Source of the DNA: Aggregatimonas sangjinii
GTDB taxonomy: Bacteria; Bacteroidota; Bacteroidia; Flavobacteriales; Flavobacteriaceae
Assembly: GCF_005943945.1 (NCBI RefSeq)
Contig: NZ_CP040710.1
Location: 1,809,001 to 1,873,000, forward strand
Direction: 5' to 3'
DNA: 64,000 bases
Shown: positions 16,373 to 24,730 of the stretch, piece after piece
Layout of the letters: every line of letters starts with the position of its first letter
Position numbering within the stretch: the first letter of the stretch is position 1
The notes under the pieces: generated by a model
What the model was told of the DNA's origin: nothing
Databases searched by the model: none
The model's input: the letters and a program-made list of their open reading frames with translations, nothing else
Made by a program: the position numbers and the translations under genes

Positions 16373-17860
16373 ATGAAAACTTTAATGACAACAAAGAAAC
16401 TTATATGGTCTATACTAATTATGGTGTGCATTCCGTATTGTACATTTTCCCAAGAAGATGATATTGGCTCTACAAGTTCGGAATTACGGCAAGGAGCTGC
16501 CGACGTAAACACGCCAACCGCCAACGCGACGGTGAAGGTAGGCACATGTACGGGAACACTTATTGCCAACAATATTGTTCTTACTTCCGGCCATTGTTTC
16601 GATGAGGACCTTAGACAGGTACAAGGAAGTAGAACCGCATACCCACATGGTTGTAACGATTGGGAAAACCCGACGCAATGGTATCCTTTTAATGGCGGGG
16701 TAACGATTCCTGTTCGGATAGGGAACGATTCGGAAAACTGGGAAGCCACATACCAAGCCAATGCATACTCACTGCCAGGCTGTGTGGATATAATCATGTT
16801 GAGACTGGCTAATCCCGTGCCGAGATCTGTTGCCATTCCGGCCACGGTTGCCACGCAATTGACGGTGAGCTCCCTTCAAGATCAGCAACTGCAAATGGTT
16901 GGTTGGGGTTCATCCGGTCTAGAAGACCTATGGAAAAAATCTACCGTCAATACGAATGTGAATGCTGGCTGGGATTTAATCGGCCATGCGAACCTTGTAA
17001 CCGGAATGGCCGAAAGTGAGGGTAATTTGTTTGCGGCCACCGAAGGAAATACGCTTTGGATGCGACCCGCGTCCGGTGCGAATGTGCGATGGCAAAAAAT
17101 CGGACATGCAAATAATGTTATCGCTATGGCGGCCCTCGATGGTAAATTATTTGCTGCAACCAGTGATGATAAACTATGGGTTCGCGATGCCGTACCCATA
17201 AATGTCAATTGGCAAAGCATTGGCCACGCAAATGGTATAACAGCTATGACAGCGATCGATAACGAATTGTATGCGACCACAAATTCCAATCGGTTGGTAG
17301 TGCGCGAACCGGTTCTGGAAGATGCTCCCTGGGCCAATATAGGTCACGCAAATGATATTATCGCCCTAGCTTCCTCAAACGGTAGAATTTATGGAGCACA
17401 AGCAACCAACACCATGTGGTCCAGACCGACAGGGCGCCGAGACCTCGATTGGCGTTATGAGGGAGAGGCGAACGATATTAGGGCTATGGCCGCGACCGAT
17501 ACGGAAATATTCGCCACTAATAGGCCGGGGGATGGTTTCCCCCAAAATTCTAGACGCCTAAGACAAACCGGGCTGGCCACTTTTGGAGGTTTTCTATGCG
17601 GAACTGGCAGCGCAGCAAGTAGGCGAGCGCAGTTTTGTGCCAATGGTATTGGCGGGGCAAGAATTCTACCTGGTGATTCCGGAGGGCCTATTTACTGGTT
17701 ACGTCCAGGCTTGCCTCGCGTGTTGATCGGCGTTACTAGACAGACTAATAGCGTAGGAGGAACTTTTGTCGCCACTTTTTTCAATAGGACCGCAACAGGA
17801 GTTGACACCATGAACATTGGTCGATGGATAAGCCGTATGGCGAATCCGCAGACCCCTTAG
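16373..17860 (+). CDS. Secreted trypsin-like protease with five propeller repeats inserted in the fold
   Basis: The 495-residue protein has a signal peptide (residues 1-26) and chymotrypsin-fold motifs in order: TSGHC (His74), CVDIIML (Asp139), VGWGSSG at 176-182 and GDSGGP (Ser436). Between the GWG strand and the Ser-bearing half, residues 200-399 hold five repeats of exactly 40 residues, each opening W-x2-IGHAN or a variant (Trp200, 240, 280, 320, 360) and containing a LFAATxxxxLWxR-type strand. They resemble tectonin- or lectin-type beta-propeller blades. The insert falls where the autolysis loop of trypsin lies. A surface-targeted or glycan-guided protease is a reasonable inference. Confidence 0.88.
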   Translation: MKTLMTTKKLIWSILIMVCIPYCTFSQEDDIGSTSSELRQGAADVNTPTANATVKVGTCTGTLIANNIVLTSGHCFDEDLRQVQGSRTAYPHGCNDWENPTQWYPFNGGVTIPVRIGNDSENWEATYQANAYSLPGCVDIIMLRLANPVPRSVAIPATVATQLTVSSLQDQQLQMVGWGSSGLEDLWKKSTVNTNVNAGWDLIGHANLVTGMAESEGNLFAATEGNTLWMRPASGANVRWQKIGHANNVIAMAALDGKLFAATSDDKLWVRDAVPINVNWQSIGHANGITAMTAIDNELYATTNSNRLVVREPVLEDAPWANIGHANDIIALASSNGRIYGAQATNTMWSRPTGRRDLDWRYEGEANDIRAMAATDTEIFATNRPGDGFPQNSRRLRQTGLATFGGFLCGTGSAASRRAQFCANGIGGARILPGDSGGPIYWLRPGLPRVLIGVTRQTNSVGGTFVATFFNRTATGVDTMNIGRWISRMANPQTP

Positions 17861-17948
17861 TCCTAAGCAAGATTATTCCAATGATAGCTGTAGCTAAAGC
17901 TTAGGGCATAAGGTACCGGTGGGCAAGTAGAGCCATATATGCGCGAAA

Positions 17949-18248
17949 ATGGCCGTTTATAAACTCTCCAGCAAAGCCGAAATTGATTTGGCTGAACTAT
18001 ATGAGTTTGGCAGATACAAATTTGGGCTATTCCAGGCGTAGAAGTATTTTTATGGTACGCATGAAACATTTGAAATACTATTTGAAAATAGGAACTTAGG
18101 CCGAGATGCTTCAGAATTTATTACTGACTTAAAAAGATTCCCTTATAAAGCACACACTATATTTCATCTGCATACGGCAAGCGGAATTTTTATTCTTTGG
18201 GTGCTAAGTCAACGCATGGACTATGAGCGCAACCTACAAAATAGCTAG
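17949..18248 (+). pseudogene. ParE/RelE-type toxin relic with one in-frame TAG
   Basis: Ninety-nine codons in one frame, from ATG at 17949 to TAG at 18246-18248, are broken only by a TAG at 18039-18041, where CAG (Gln) would be a single-base change. The conceptual product reads as a plasmid-type ParE toxin: AEIDLAELYEFG near the start, YKAHTIFHLHTASGIFILWV in the core and SQRMDYERNL at the end. No ParD antitoxin is visible in the 88 bases upstream. It is probably an inactivated orphan left from a toxin-antitoxin pair. Confidence 0.75.
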
Positions 18249-18513
18249 GAATTAGTTGAAATTACTTATAACTTATCGCTATTTTATATAACGTCGGATT
18301 ATGTTCCTTTTTGGAACATAATGTCTTGCATTATGACACTTTGCTTTGGTAAAGCAAAGTAATTGGTACTACTTCTCCTTTAAATTTTTCTTCTAAAACT
18401 TTCTCTGAAAGGGTAATGAAACACTTATTAACTGACCGACGGTAGGAGGGAAGGCAATGTGTGTGGAATGGAAATAATTCTTTAAATTCATAAAGAAATG
18501 ATAAGGTTAAATT
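18249..18513. other. Spacer with two perfect hairpins and a repeat copy
   Basis: Two hairpins stand close together: ATTATGTTCC / GGAACATAAT (18298-18322) and CTTTGCTTT / AAAGCAAAG (18339-18359). Repeat copy C follows at 18384-18431. No open frame is seen. Base composition turns clearly A+T-rich from here. Confidence 0.55.
18384..18431 (+). repeat. Degenerate dispersed spacer repeat, copy C
   Basis: TTCTAAAACTTTCTCTGAAA, then GGGTAATG and ACACTTATTA, align with 15949-15995 and 16022-16033 of copy B. Confidence 0.5.
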
Positions 18514-19119
18514 ATGGCAGAGTCTAAGCTTAAAGGGGTAATCGATGTTTGTGCTTTAATAATAGCGGCAGCAGCTTTGGCATATACAATATATCAACAT
18601 AAACTGTCTGTCGTTAAGGAGCGAGAACAAACAGAAAGGTCAATTGCACTAGAAAATGAAAAATCAAGACCTTATGTACAACTTGAATTTTTAAAAGCCG
18701 ATTACGAGGAGATGAAGGGAATCATTGTATATAATATTGGACATGGACCAGCAAAAATAGAATCATTCAAATATTCTATAAACGAACAAGATTTTCAAAA
18801 GAAAATATTTTCTTCTAGTTGGGTTGATAAAAATCGAATATTAACATTTACAAAAGATAGTCTTCAATTTGAAAAACTTAACACTTTGCCAAAAGACTAT
18901 GTAATTACTGTTGGGAAAGAAAATAAAATATTTCTTCTTGGGGATACTAGTCAAAATTTTTATGAAACTCTTGTTAGAAAAGACATGGAGAACCTGATAA
19001 TAGAAATTGAATATTCAAGTTTGAGTTCTCTCGACTCAACTAATTATTTTGTCAGATATTGCGAAAATTTTATAAGCAATAACATTAGAGATAAGAATGA
19101 ACCAAACATCTATGAATAG
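18514..19119 (+). CDS. Unknown protein with N-terminal membrane helix
   Basis: The 201-residue protein has one helix at about residues 9-27, then a short coiled coil (KEREQTERSIALENEK) and a beta-rich domain with the pattern IIVYNIGHGPAKIESF. The last is reminiscent of domains in many small membrane-anchored proteins of unknown function. The composition is A+T-rich, unlike the surrounding core genes, which suggests acquisition. A perfect hairpin (19104-19125) overlaps its stop codon. Confidence 0.7.
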   Translation: MAESKLKGVIDVCALIIAAAALAYTIYQHKLSVVKEREQTERSIALENEKSRPYVQLEFLKADYEEMKGIIVYNIGHGPAKIESFKYSINEQDFQKKIFSSSWVDKNRILTFTKDSLQFEKLNTLPKDYVITVGKENKIFLLGDTSQNFYETLVRKDMENLIIEIEYSSLSSLDSTNYFVRYCENFISNNIRDKNEPNIYE

Positions 19120-19125
19120 ATGTTT
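19104..19125. terminator. Hairpin between convergent genes
   Basis: AAACATCTAT (19104-19113) and ATAGATGTTT (19116-19125) pair perfectly and overlap the stop codon of the plus-strand gene. It has no strong T-run on either side, so its role as a terminator is uncertain. Confidence 0.4.
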
Positions 19126-19129
19126 CCAA

Positions 19130-20218
19130 TTAATTGCTTTTTATTGGTACTTCAGCATCTATAAGGATTTCATTGAGTTTAGAGTTTCCAACATAGTCCA
19201 AAAAGTCGTGAGCATGGTTCCCCGCGGAAAAGTCATATTTTTTAAATTTAGGAGAGTCATATATCTCCATAAGGACACCTACTTCAGAACCATCATAACC
19301 AATACCCGTTGGATTTAGTTTATTTGTTAAACTTTTAAAAATTTTCTTAAGGATAACATCATGCTTGTTAACGGTATAATATACTTCTGAAAACTGTGAA
19401 TCAAACAGACGATAATTGTCATGGTTTAAAATATAATCGTCTTTCCTTCTAAATTTGAAAAAATCCACGTTTCCAATAGCGGGAGCCAACATAATACTTT
19501 TGATTGTATTATCGTTTTTTAATAAACCTTTGGGTTTTAAAAACCTTTCTCTAAGGGAGCCTGCAGTCTTGATATAAAAATTCTTATCCCAGGATGGATC
19601 ACTGATTGCGCTGAGGATAACAGAAGCCCCACGACTATGAGAAATTAGGAATATCTCTTTATTGTTAAGTTGATTTAAAATTGGGCGTAGGCCTAAGACA
19701 CCCGACATTTGGCTATAACCTGCTGCATTAGACCAAATCTTAGCTGAACCAATACCTTTTCCAATTAACCCGTCCCAGTAGAATTCAACAACTTCGTCAT
19801 TTATTGGGTCAATATTAATTTTCTTAATTAATTTTGAAAACGCACGTTTGGCTTGTATTTCATTATTGTTGTAGCCATGCACCAGTATGTAAATTCTATC
19901 TTTGGATTTAACTTTCTCCCTAAAATCCGCTAAAAAATCATCCCTAAATCGATATAGAATTTCTTCCTTATCTACATTACTATATGCCAAAAATAACGAT
20001 GATTTAATCTTATTTGGTTTAATTTGACTTTGCCAATTATTTGGATAATAGTCTCCATTCACATCCACAAAAACCTTTGTGATACCGACAGTAGCTATGC
20101 TTGTAGTGGGAGATGATAAGGGCCTATTGTAAGAATAGCATCCCAATAACAAAACTGTAAAAATTAAGAATACTAATCTAACAATGAAAAGCTTATAAAA
20201 AGACAATTTTTCTTCCAT
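19130..20218 (-). CDS. Alpha/beta hydrolase-like lipoprotein (DUF900-type)
   Basis: The 362-residue protein has a lipoprotein signal ending LLLGC (about Cys27). An alpha/beta hydrolase core is visible: VHGYNNNEIQAKRAF and the nucleophile elbow SHSRGA, with a C-terminal NHAHDF that may supply the His. VHGYNN is characteristic of DUF900-type hydrolases. The gene is A+T-rich and lies 16 bp downstream of another secreted-protein gene on the same strand, so the two form a likely operon of acquired origin. The substrate is unknown. Confidence 0.75.
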   Translation of the reverse strand: MEEKLSFYKLFIVRLVFLIFTVLLLGCYSYNRPLSSPTTSIATVGITKVFVDVNGDYYPNNWQSQIKPNKIKSSLFLAYSNVDKEEILYRFRDDFLADFREKVKSKDRIYILVHGYNNNEIQAKRAFSKLIKKINIDPINDEVVEFYWDGLIGKGIGSAKIWSNAAGYSQMSGVLGLRPILNQLNNKEIFLISHSRGASVILSAISDPSWDKNFYIKTAGSLRERFLKPKGLLKNDNTIKSIMLAPAIGNVDFFKFRRKDDYILNHDNYRLFDSQFSEVYYTVNKHDVILKKIFKSLTNKLNPTGIGYDGSEVGVLMEIYDSPKFKKYDFSAGNHAHDFLDYVGNSKLNEILIDAEVPIKSN

Positions 20219-20234
20219 TGATTGATGGTTTTAA

Positions 20235-21137
20235 TTAATAAGTCCTCGCCAATAATGAAACAAAGACAAGGTCGTATTTAGAAGGAACTACTTTTTCAAT
20301 TTCCCTCTCAAGTTCCCTTTTAACCTGAATTTTAAGTATACTCTCAAGCGTTTTATCTATTCCCAAATCCAAATCTTTATCTAAATCAATAACTGACGAG
20401 ACATCATATTCAATGATCCCCATACCACCAATAAATGCCAATCGGTCGTTTTTTAAATATGGATGTTTTCTTAAAGGATTTTTTATCTTAGTTGTATCAA
20501 GTACTTCAATAGCAGTGGGATTTTGGTTTAGTGCCTCTTTATACCAATTGCCATTGAGTTTTATGCTATGATATACAAGATTGATACGCATCCCTTTTCT
20601 TTTGATTCGACTATATATTTGACTAAGTTCATTTTCTACCTTGCTAAAATTACCCTCTATAAACTTTTCTAAACCAACAATTTCCCCCGCAACTGCCGCA
20701 GACAATATATTATCAATCGAACCTTTAATATCGAATGTATTGATTATTGAGTCCTTCAGAGTTATTCTGACTGAAGCTTTATGTATATCTATGTATTCCT
20801 TTTCTTTAAATGCCTTTTGTAAATGATCTGCTGCTGGTACGGGTAGTTTTTGATTTACCATTATTCCCCCAATATATTTATGGGCGATATCATGAATGTC
20901 TAAAGTTTCATCATTAGTTGTTCTATTTTTTGATTTTTCCTTTGTTGGAAAGCACCATCTTCTTTTTTGTAGAACCAATGGGGTGCCATAAGGAAAAGGA
21001 TTACAATGTTTGGCAAAGCCTAGTTCAGCGCACAAATCACTTTGTTTGAATTTAGTGCCCAATACCAATATCTTTTTCTGCGCATGGCAGCTTGAAAAAT
21101 GAACTAATAAAACTATAAGAAATACATAGTTCTTCAT
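20235..21137 (-). CDS. Unknown secreted protein paired with the hydrolase
   Basis: A start at 21137 gives 300 residues with a hydrophobic signal (about residues 3-17) ending SSCHAQ, so Cys18 could be lipidated or the site cut by signal peptidase I after AQ. The mature protein has an early Cys-containing region (LCAELGFAKHC) and a mixed alpha/beta remainder. I do not recognise a family. It is probably cotranscribed with the downstream hydrolase (16 bp gap) and shares its A+T-rich composition. Confidence 0.7.
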   Translation of the reverse strand: MKNYVFLIVLLVHFSSCHAQKKILVLGTKFKQSDLCAELGFAKHCNPFPYGTPLVLQKRRWCFPTKEKSKNRTTNDETLDIHDIAHKYIGGIMVNQKLPVPAADHLQKAFKEKEYIDIHKASVRITLKDSIINTFDIKGSIDNILSAAVAGEIVGLEKFIEGNFSKVENELSQIYSRIKRKGMRINLVYHSIKLNGNWYKEALNQNPTAIEVLDTTKIKNPLRKHPYLKNDRLAFIGGMGIIEYDVSSVIDLDKDLDLGIDKTLESILKIQVKRELEREIEKVVPSKYDLVFVSLLARTY

Positions 21138-21401
21138 AAAAGAGGAGTTTGGTTGGCACAAATGTTTTGTAGGGGAAGATATTAAATGTAAGAAATTTAC
21201 GTATAATCAGCAAAAGTAGAAATCCAATTTACTTCACGAATTCAAAATTAGAGGAGAGTGGAATATGAGTGAAATGGGGTCAATCACTACATTTCTCCTA
21301 TTGTTAAAAAGTAGTGTATTGAAATTTTCAAAAAGCATTTTAATAAATATCAAAAACTGATAATTTAGAAGCTCTAATCTATTTAATAATAATTAAGGAA
21401 T

Positions 21402-22694
21402 ATGCCAATTAAAGTTGTGGAGCTTTTTGCAGGAGTTGGAGGATTTAGAATAGGTCTTGAAGGTTATCCTAAAAGGGAAGATTCTAATTATGAAGTTGTT
21501 TGGAGCAATCAATGGGAACCAAGCACCAAAACTCAACATGCTAATATGGTATACAATGAACGTTGGCCAAACGCCAATCATTGTAAGGAAAATATTGAAG
21601 AAGTAGTTGAAAACAACTTTGACATTATACCAGATCACGACTTACTAGTTGGAGGTTTTCCTTGTCAAGATTATTCGGTTGCTACTACCTTAAGAAACTC
21701 TAAAGGTCTTATTGGAAAAAAGGGGGTTCTCTGGTGGAGTATTGAAGCTATTTTGAGAAGAAAGGAAAATAAACCCAAATATTTATTACTTGAAAATGTA
21801 GATAGATTACTTAAGTCGCCTTCAAAACAAAGAGGAAGAGATTTTGCTGTAATGCTCGCATCTTTGAATAATCTTGGTTATGCAGTAGAATGGAGAGTAA
21901 TAAATGCAGCCGAATATGGAATGCCACAAAGAAGAAGAAGAGTTTTTTTCACTGCTTATCATAATAGTACAGCCATTTATAAAAGATTGAAAGAAACCCA
22001 AACAAAAGTGGACTGGTTAGATTCTGAAGGAGTTTTGGCGAATTCATTTCCCATTAGAGAAATAACAGAAAAAGTTACAGAGGGTAAAGTTGGAAAAAAC
22101 TTAATCAAGGTTTCGGATGAATTTAATTTGAATAAAAAATTAAGTCCATTTCAAAATTGTGGGTTGATGATTGATGGTAAATTTCATACTGTAAAATCAA
22201 TTCCATCTTATAATGGTCCTTACAGAACCTTAGGGTCTGTCTTAATTGATTTTGAAGATGTTCCAGAAGAGTATTTCATTACACAAGAAGAAGTGAATAA
22301 AGAGAAAGGCTGGAAATATTTAAAAGGCTCTAAGAACGAGCCAAGATATAATAAGAAGTTGGACTATTATTATAATTATACTGAAGGTAGTATGATATTT
22401 CCCGATGCATTGGACAACGCATCTCGAACTATTATAACTGGGGAGGGTGGTAAATCTCCTTCAAGATTCAAGCATGTTATAAAACAAAACGGAAGATTAC
22501 GAAGACTTACGCCATTAGAATTAGAGAGATTAAATACCTTTCCTGAAAATCATACAGAACATCCTCAAATTACTGATACCAAAAGAGCCTTTTTTATGGG
22601 CAATGCACTTGTCGTTGAGTTGATTGAAAGAATTGGCATTGAGCTTTTTGAACAAATAGAAAATTGTAGTATACCCGAAACTGTACTTTGTTAA
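21402..22694 (+). CDS. DNA cytosine-5 methyltransferase
   Basis: The 430-residue protein has the C5-methyltransferase motifs: motif I VVELFAGVGGFRIGLEG, motif IV GGFPCQDYSVA with the catalytic Cys, motif VI ENVDRLL, motif VIII QRRRRVFF and C-terminal motif X GNALVVELI. A long target-recognition region separates VIII and X. It methylates cytosine within a target sequence that cannot be read from the protein. It converges, with a three-base gap, on a BglII-type endonuclease gene, completing a type II system. Both genes are A+T-rich. Confidence 0.93.
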   Translation: MPIKVVELFAGVGGFRIGLEGYPKREDSNYEVVWSNQWEPSTKTQHANMVYNERWPNANHCKENIEEVVENNFDIIPDHDLLVGGFPCQDYSVATTLRNSKGLIGKKGVLWWSIEAILRRKENKPKYLLLENVDRLLKSPSKQRGRDFAVMLASLNNLGYAVEWRVINAAEYGMPQRRRRVFFTAYHNSTAIYKRLKETQTKVDWLDSEGVLANSFPIREITEKVTEGKVGKNLIKVSDEFNLNKKLSPFQNCGLMIDGKFHTVKSIPSYNGPYRTLGSVLIDFEDVPEEYFITQEEVNKEKGWKYLKGSKNEPRYNKKLDYYYNYTEGSMIFPDALDNASRTIITGEGGKSPSRFKHVIKQNGRLRRLTPLELERLNTFPENHTEHPQITDTKRAFFMGNALVVELIERIGIELFEQIENCSIPETVLC

Positions 22695-22697
22695 TTT

Positions 22698-23327
22698 CTA
22701 TGGGTTAATTACCACACGACCAATTTTTTTTCTAGGTGCAAATTGTTCTTGAACAATATGAAAACTTTCTGGTGCTTCAAGACCAATTATAAAAAGTGGA
22801 GCCGTTAACATATTTTGTAGAGGAGGCAGATAATCAAGGTACTTTTCATAAGTCCCAATTGCATTATCGAATCCACCTCTGGTTTTTAAATTTGACGTTG
22901 CAGTTATTAAAATTCCAATTTTAGTTTGAATAGCCTTTTCAACGTGGTTTAATTCGCTTGCTAGAACGGGTTTTATGAGATTCCAAGCTATGACAGAAGA
23001 ATGATTAAAACCAACCTCAATTGAAATTGTTTCTTTGGCAAAATCTAAGCGCCAAGTATCTCCAGTATAGTTAGGGTTTTGAAAAATAGCAGATTCGGCT
23101 GACCATTCGTTAGCGACAAACCTTTCCTTGAGCAAGTCATTAATGGCCTTTGAAAGGCTTTTAGGTGTTCTTACAAGGTTATCTGCCCCATAACTTTCAT
23201 GTTTTGCAATTAAATCTTCATCAGATATTCCAGTTAATAAATCTGTCATTTCTGTAAATAAGTCAATGAATTCAGGTTCATTTAAAATTACCTCCGAATG
23301 CCTGAATGAATGCGTAACATAATTCAT
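22698..23327 (-). CDS. BglII-like type II restriction endonuclease
   Basis: The 209-residue protein resembles the BglII family: the catalytic region WRLDFAKETISIEVGF holds Asp95 and Glu104, the same nine-residue spacing as Asp84 and Glu93 of BglII. The third active-site position, two residues after the Glu (Gln in BglII), is Gly106 here. It stands tail to tail with the cytosine-5 methyltransferase, which argues for a restriction-modification pair. Family assignment is by motif and context; activity is not assured. Confidence 0.75.
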   Translation of the reverse strand: MNYVTHSFRHSEVILNEPEFIDLFTEMTDLLTGISDEDLIAKHESYGADNLVRTPKSLSKAINDLLKERFVANEWSAESAIFQNPNYTGDTWRLDFAKETISIEVGFNHSSVIAWNLIKPVLASELNHVEKAIQTKIGILITATSNLKTRGGFDNAIGTYEKYLDYLPPLQNMLTAPLFIIGLEAPESFHIVQEQFAPRKKIGRVVINP

Positions 23328-23536
23328 ACTAAATTTCTAAGTAAAATTCAATATAAGATAATAATTAAAAAACGTATTCATTGGGCAATAGTATTTTACT
23401 ACATTTTTTGTTTGCCTAACGGATTTCCGTAATTCATTACTTGTTAAATTTTAATATATTTGAAAGTATAGTCTTTCCCCAAAAATTAATCTTTAAACAA
23501 TTTAAAATTTTCTATTATGGAAGAACAAATATGTAA
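23328..23536. other. Leader region interrupted by the IS element
   Basis: A TATATTTG box at 23455-23462 precedes an A+T-rich leader and ATG at 23518. That frame runs six codons (MEEQIC) before the IS left end at 23537. Joined across the element, it would end after 12 codons. Whether this was ever a gene is unclear. Confidence 0.35.
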
Positions 23537-23600
23537 TGAGCATCCCCCCGAAAATAGGTCAGTAAATTAAGTTCCCAAAAAGAAACTTAAATTTACTTAT

Positions 23601-23876
23601 ATGACACGAAGAAAATTCACACCCAAATTCAAGACAAAGGTAGTTTTGGAGGCTCTTAAAGAGCGTGAAACGGCTCAAGAACTTGCTCAGCGGTTCGAGA
23701 TATCACCGCAACAGGTAAACCTTTGGAAACGGGAGTTTCTGGCCCAAGCGGAGTCGGTTTTCATAAAAGGCCCGAAATCGGCAAAGAGCGAAGCTGAAGA
23801 AAAAGAGGACCATCTTTTAAAGGTGATAGGCAAGCAGAAAGTGGAACTCGATTTTTTAAAGAACGCCTTGCGCTGA
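23601..23876 (+). CDS. IS3-family OrfA (helix-turn-helix protein)
   Basis: The 91-residue protein has the IS3/IS911 OrfA layout: RRKFTPKFKTKVVLEALKE, a helix-turn-helix (AQELAQRFEISPQQVNLWKR) and a leucine-zipper-like C-terminus (DHLLKVIGKQKVELDFLKNA). It binds the element ends and regulates transposition. Its last codons contain the slippery heptamer at 23852-23858, through which the OrfAB transposase is made. Confidence 0.93.
   Translation: MTRRKFTPKFKTKVVLEALKERETAQELAQRFEISPQQVNLWKREFLAQAESVFIKGPKSAKSEAEEKEDHLLKVIGKQKVELDFLKNALR
23852..23858 (+). other. Probable -1 programmed frameshift site
   Basis: The heptamer T TTT TTA is in frame with orfA, fits X XXY YYZ and is followed by AAG. 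A -1 slip here enters the orfB frame, which is open from this point through 24730. This is the standard way IS3-family elements make the fused transposase. Confidence 0.7.
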
Positions 23877-23881
23877 GACCA

Positions 23882-24730
23882 TTGAAAGAACGTCGAGAAA
23901 TGATAAGCAAGGATCATTCCAACCTAAGTATCGCAAAACAGAGCGAGCTTTTGAAATTGCACCGTTCAGGTCTTTATTATAAGCCCAAGGGCGAGAGTGA
24001 ACTGAACCTGGAACTCATGCGCTTGATGGACGAACATTACGCCGACCACTATTTTAAAGGGGCCAAACGTATGCACACTTGGCTGACCATGGACAAGGGA
24101 TACAAAGTGAACCAAAAGCGTATAGATCGTTTGTATTACCGTGTAATGGGCCTGAGTGCCATTATGCCGGGAAAGCATACTTCCAGGCGCAACAAGGCCC
24201 ATAAAGTGTATCCTTACCTGCTCAGGAACCTGAAGGTCTATAGACCGAACCAGGTATGGGCAACCGATATCACCTATATACCGATGCGCAAAGGTTTCAT
24301 GTACTTGGTAGCCATCATAGACCTGCATAGCCGTTATGTATTGAACTGGTCAGTGTCCAATACCATGGACGCACAATGGTGCAAAGAAACCTTGGAAGTG
24401 GCTATGACGAAACATGGAAAGCCGGAAATCGTCAATACCGATCAGGGCAGTCAGTTTACCTCCGAGGTGTTTACACATCTGGTCTTGTCAAATGATATCA
24501 AGCTGAGTATGGACGGTAAGGGAAGGGCCATAGACAATGTGTTTATAGAACGGCTGTGGAGAAGCGTTAAATATGAAAGTATCTATCTCAATCCCCCAGA
24601 CTCAGGAATCGATCTATACGAACAACTCAACGGATATTTTGACTATTACAATAACAGAAGAAGACATCAGGGAATCGACAATCAAATACCTTTTAAAAGG
24701 TATTTGAAACAACAACAAAAAGCAGCATAA
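23882..24730 (+). CDS. IS3-family OrfB transposase (DDE integrase core)
   Basis: The 282-residue frame (TTG at 23882 is only nominal) carries the retroviral-integrase-type DDE domain: VWATDITYIPM (first Asp), VNTDQGSQFTS (second Asp), IERLWRSVKYE (Glu) and the terminal NNRRRHQGIDNQIP. An HTH_21-like region precedes it (RLMDEHYADHYFKGAKRMHT). It is probably expressed as an OrfAB fusion through the upstream frameshift site. Confidence 0.93.
   Translation: MKERREMISKDHSNLSIAKQSELLKLHRSGLYYKPKGESELNLELMRLMDEHYADHYFKGAKRMHTWLTMDKGYKVNQKRIDRLYYRVMGLSAIMPGKHTSRRNKAHKVYPYLLRNLKVYRPNQVWATDITYIPMRKGFMYLVAIIDLHSRYVLNWSVSNTMDAQWCKETLEVAMTKHGKPEIVNTDQGSQFTSEVFTHLVLSNDIKLSMDGKGRAIDNVFIERLWRSVKYESIYLNPPDSGIDLYEQLNGYFDYYNNRRRHQGIDNQIPFKRYLKQQQKAA

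Noticed and set aside
12912-18513. Integron attC array as explanation for the cassette-like segment
   Set aside because: No consistent GTTRRRY and RYYYAAC pairs bound the cassettes and no integrase gene is present.
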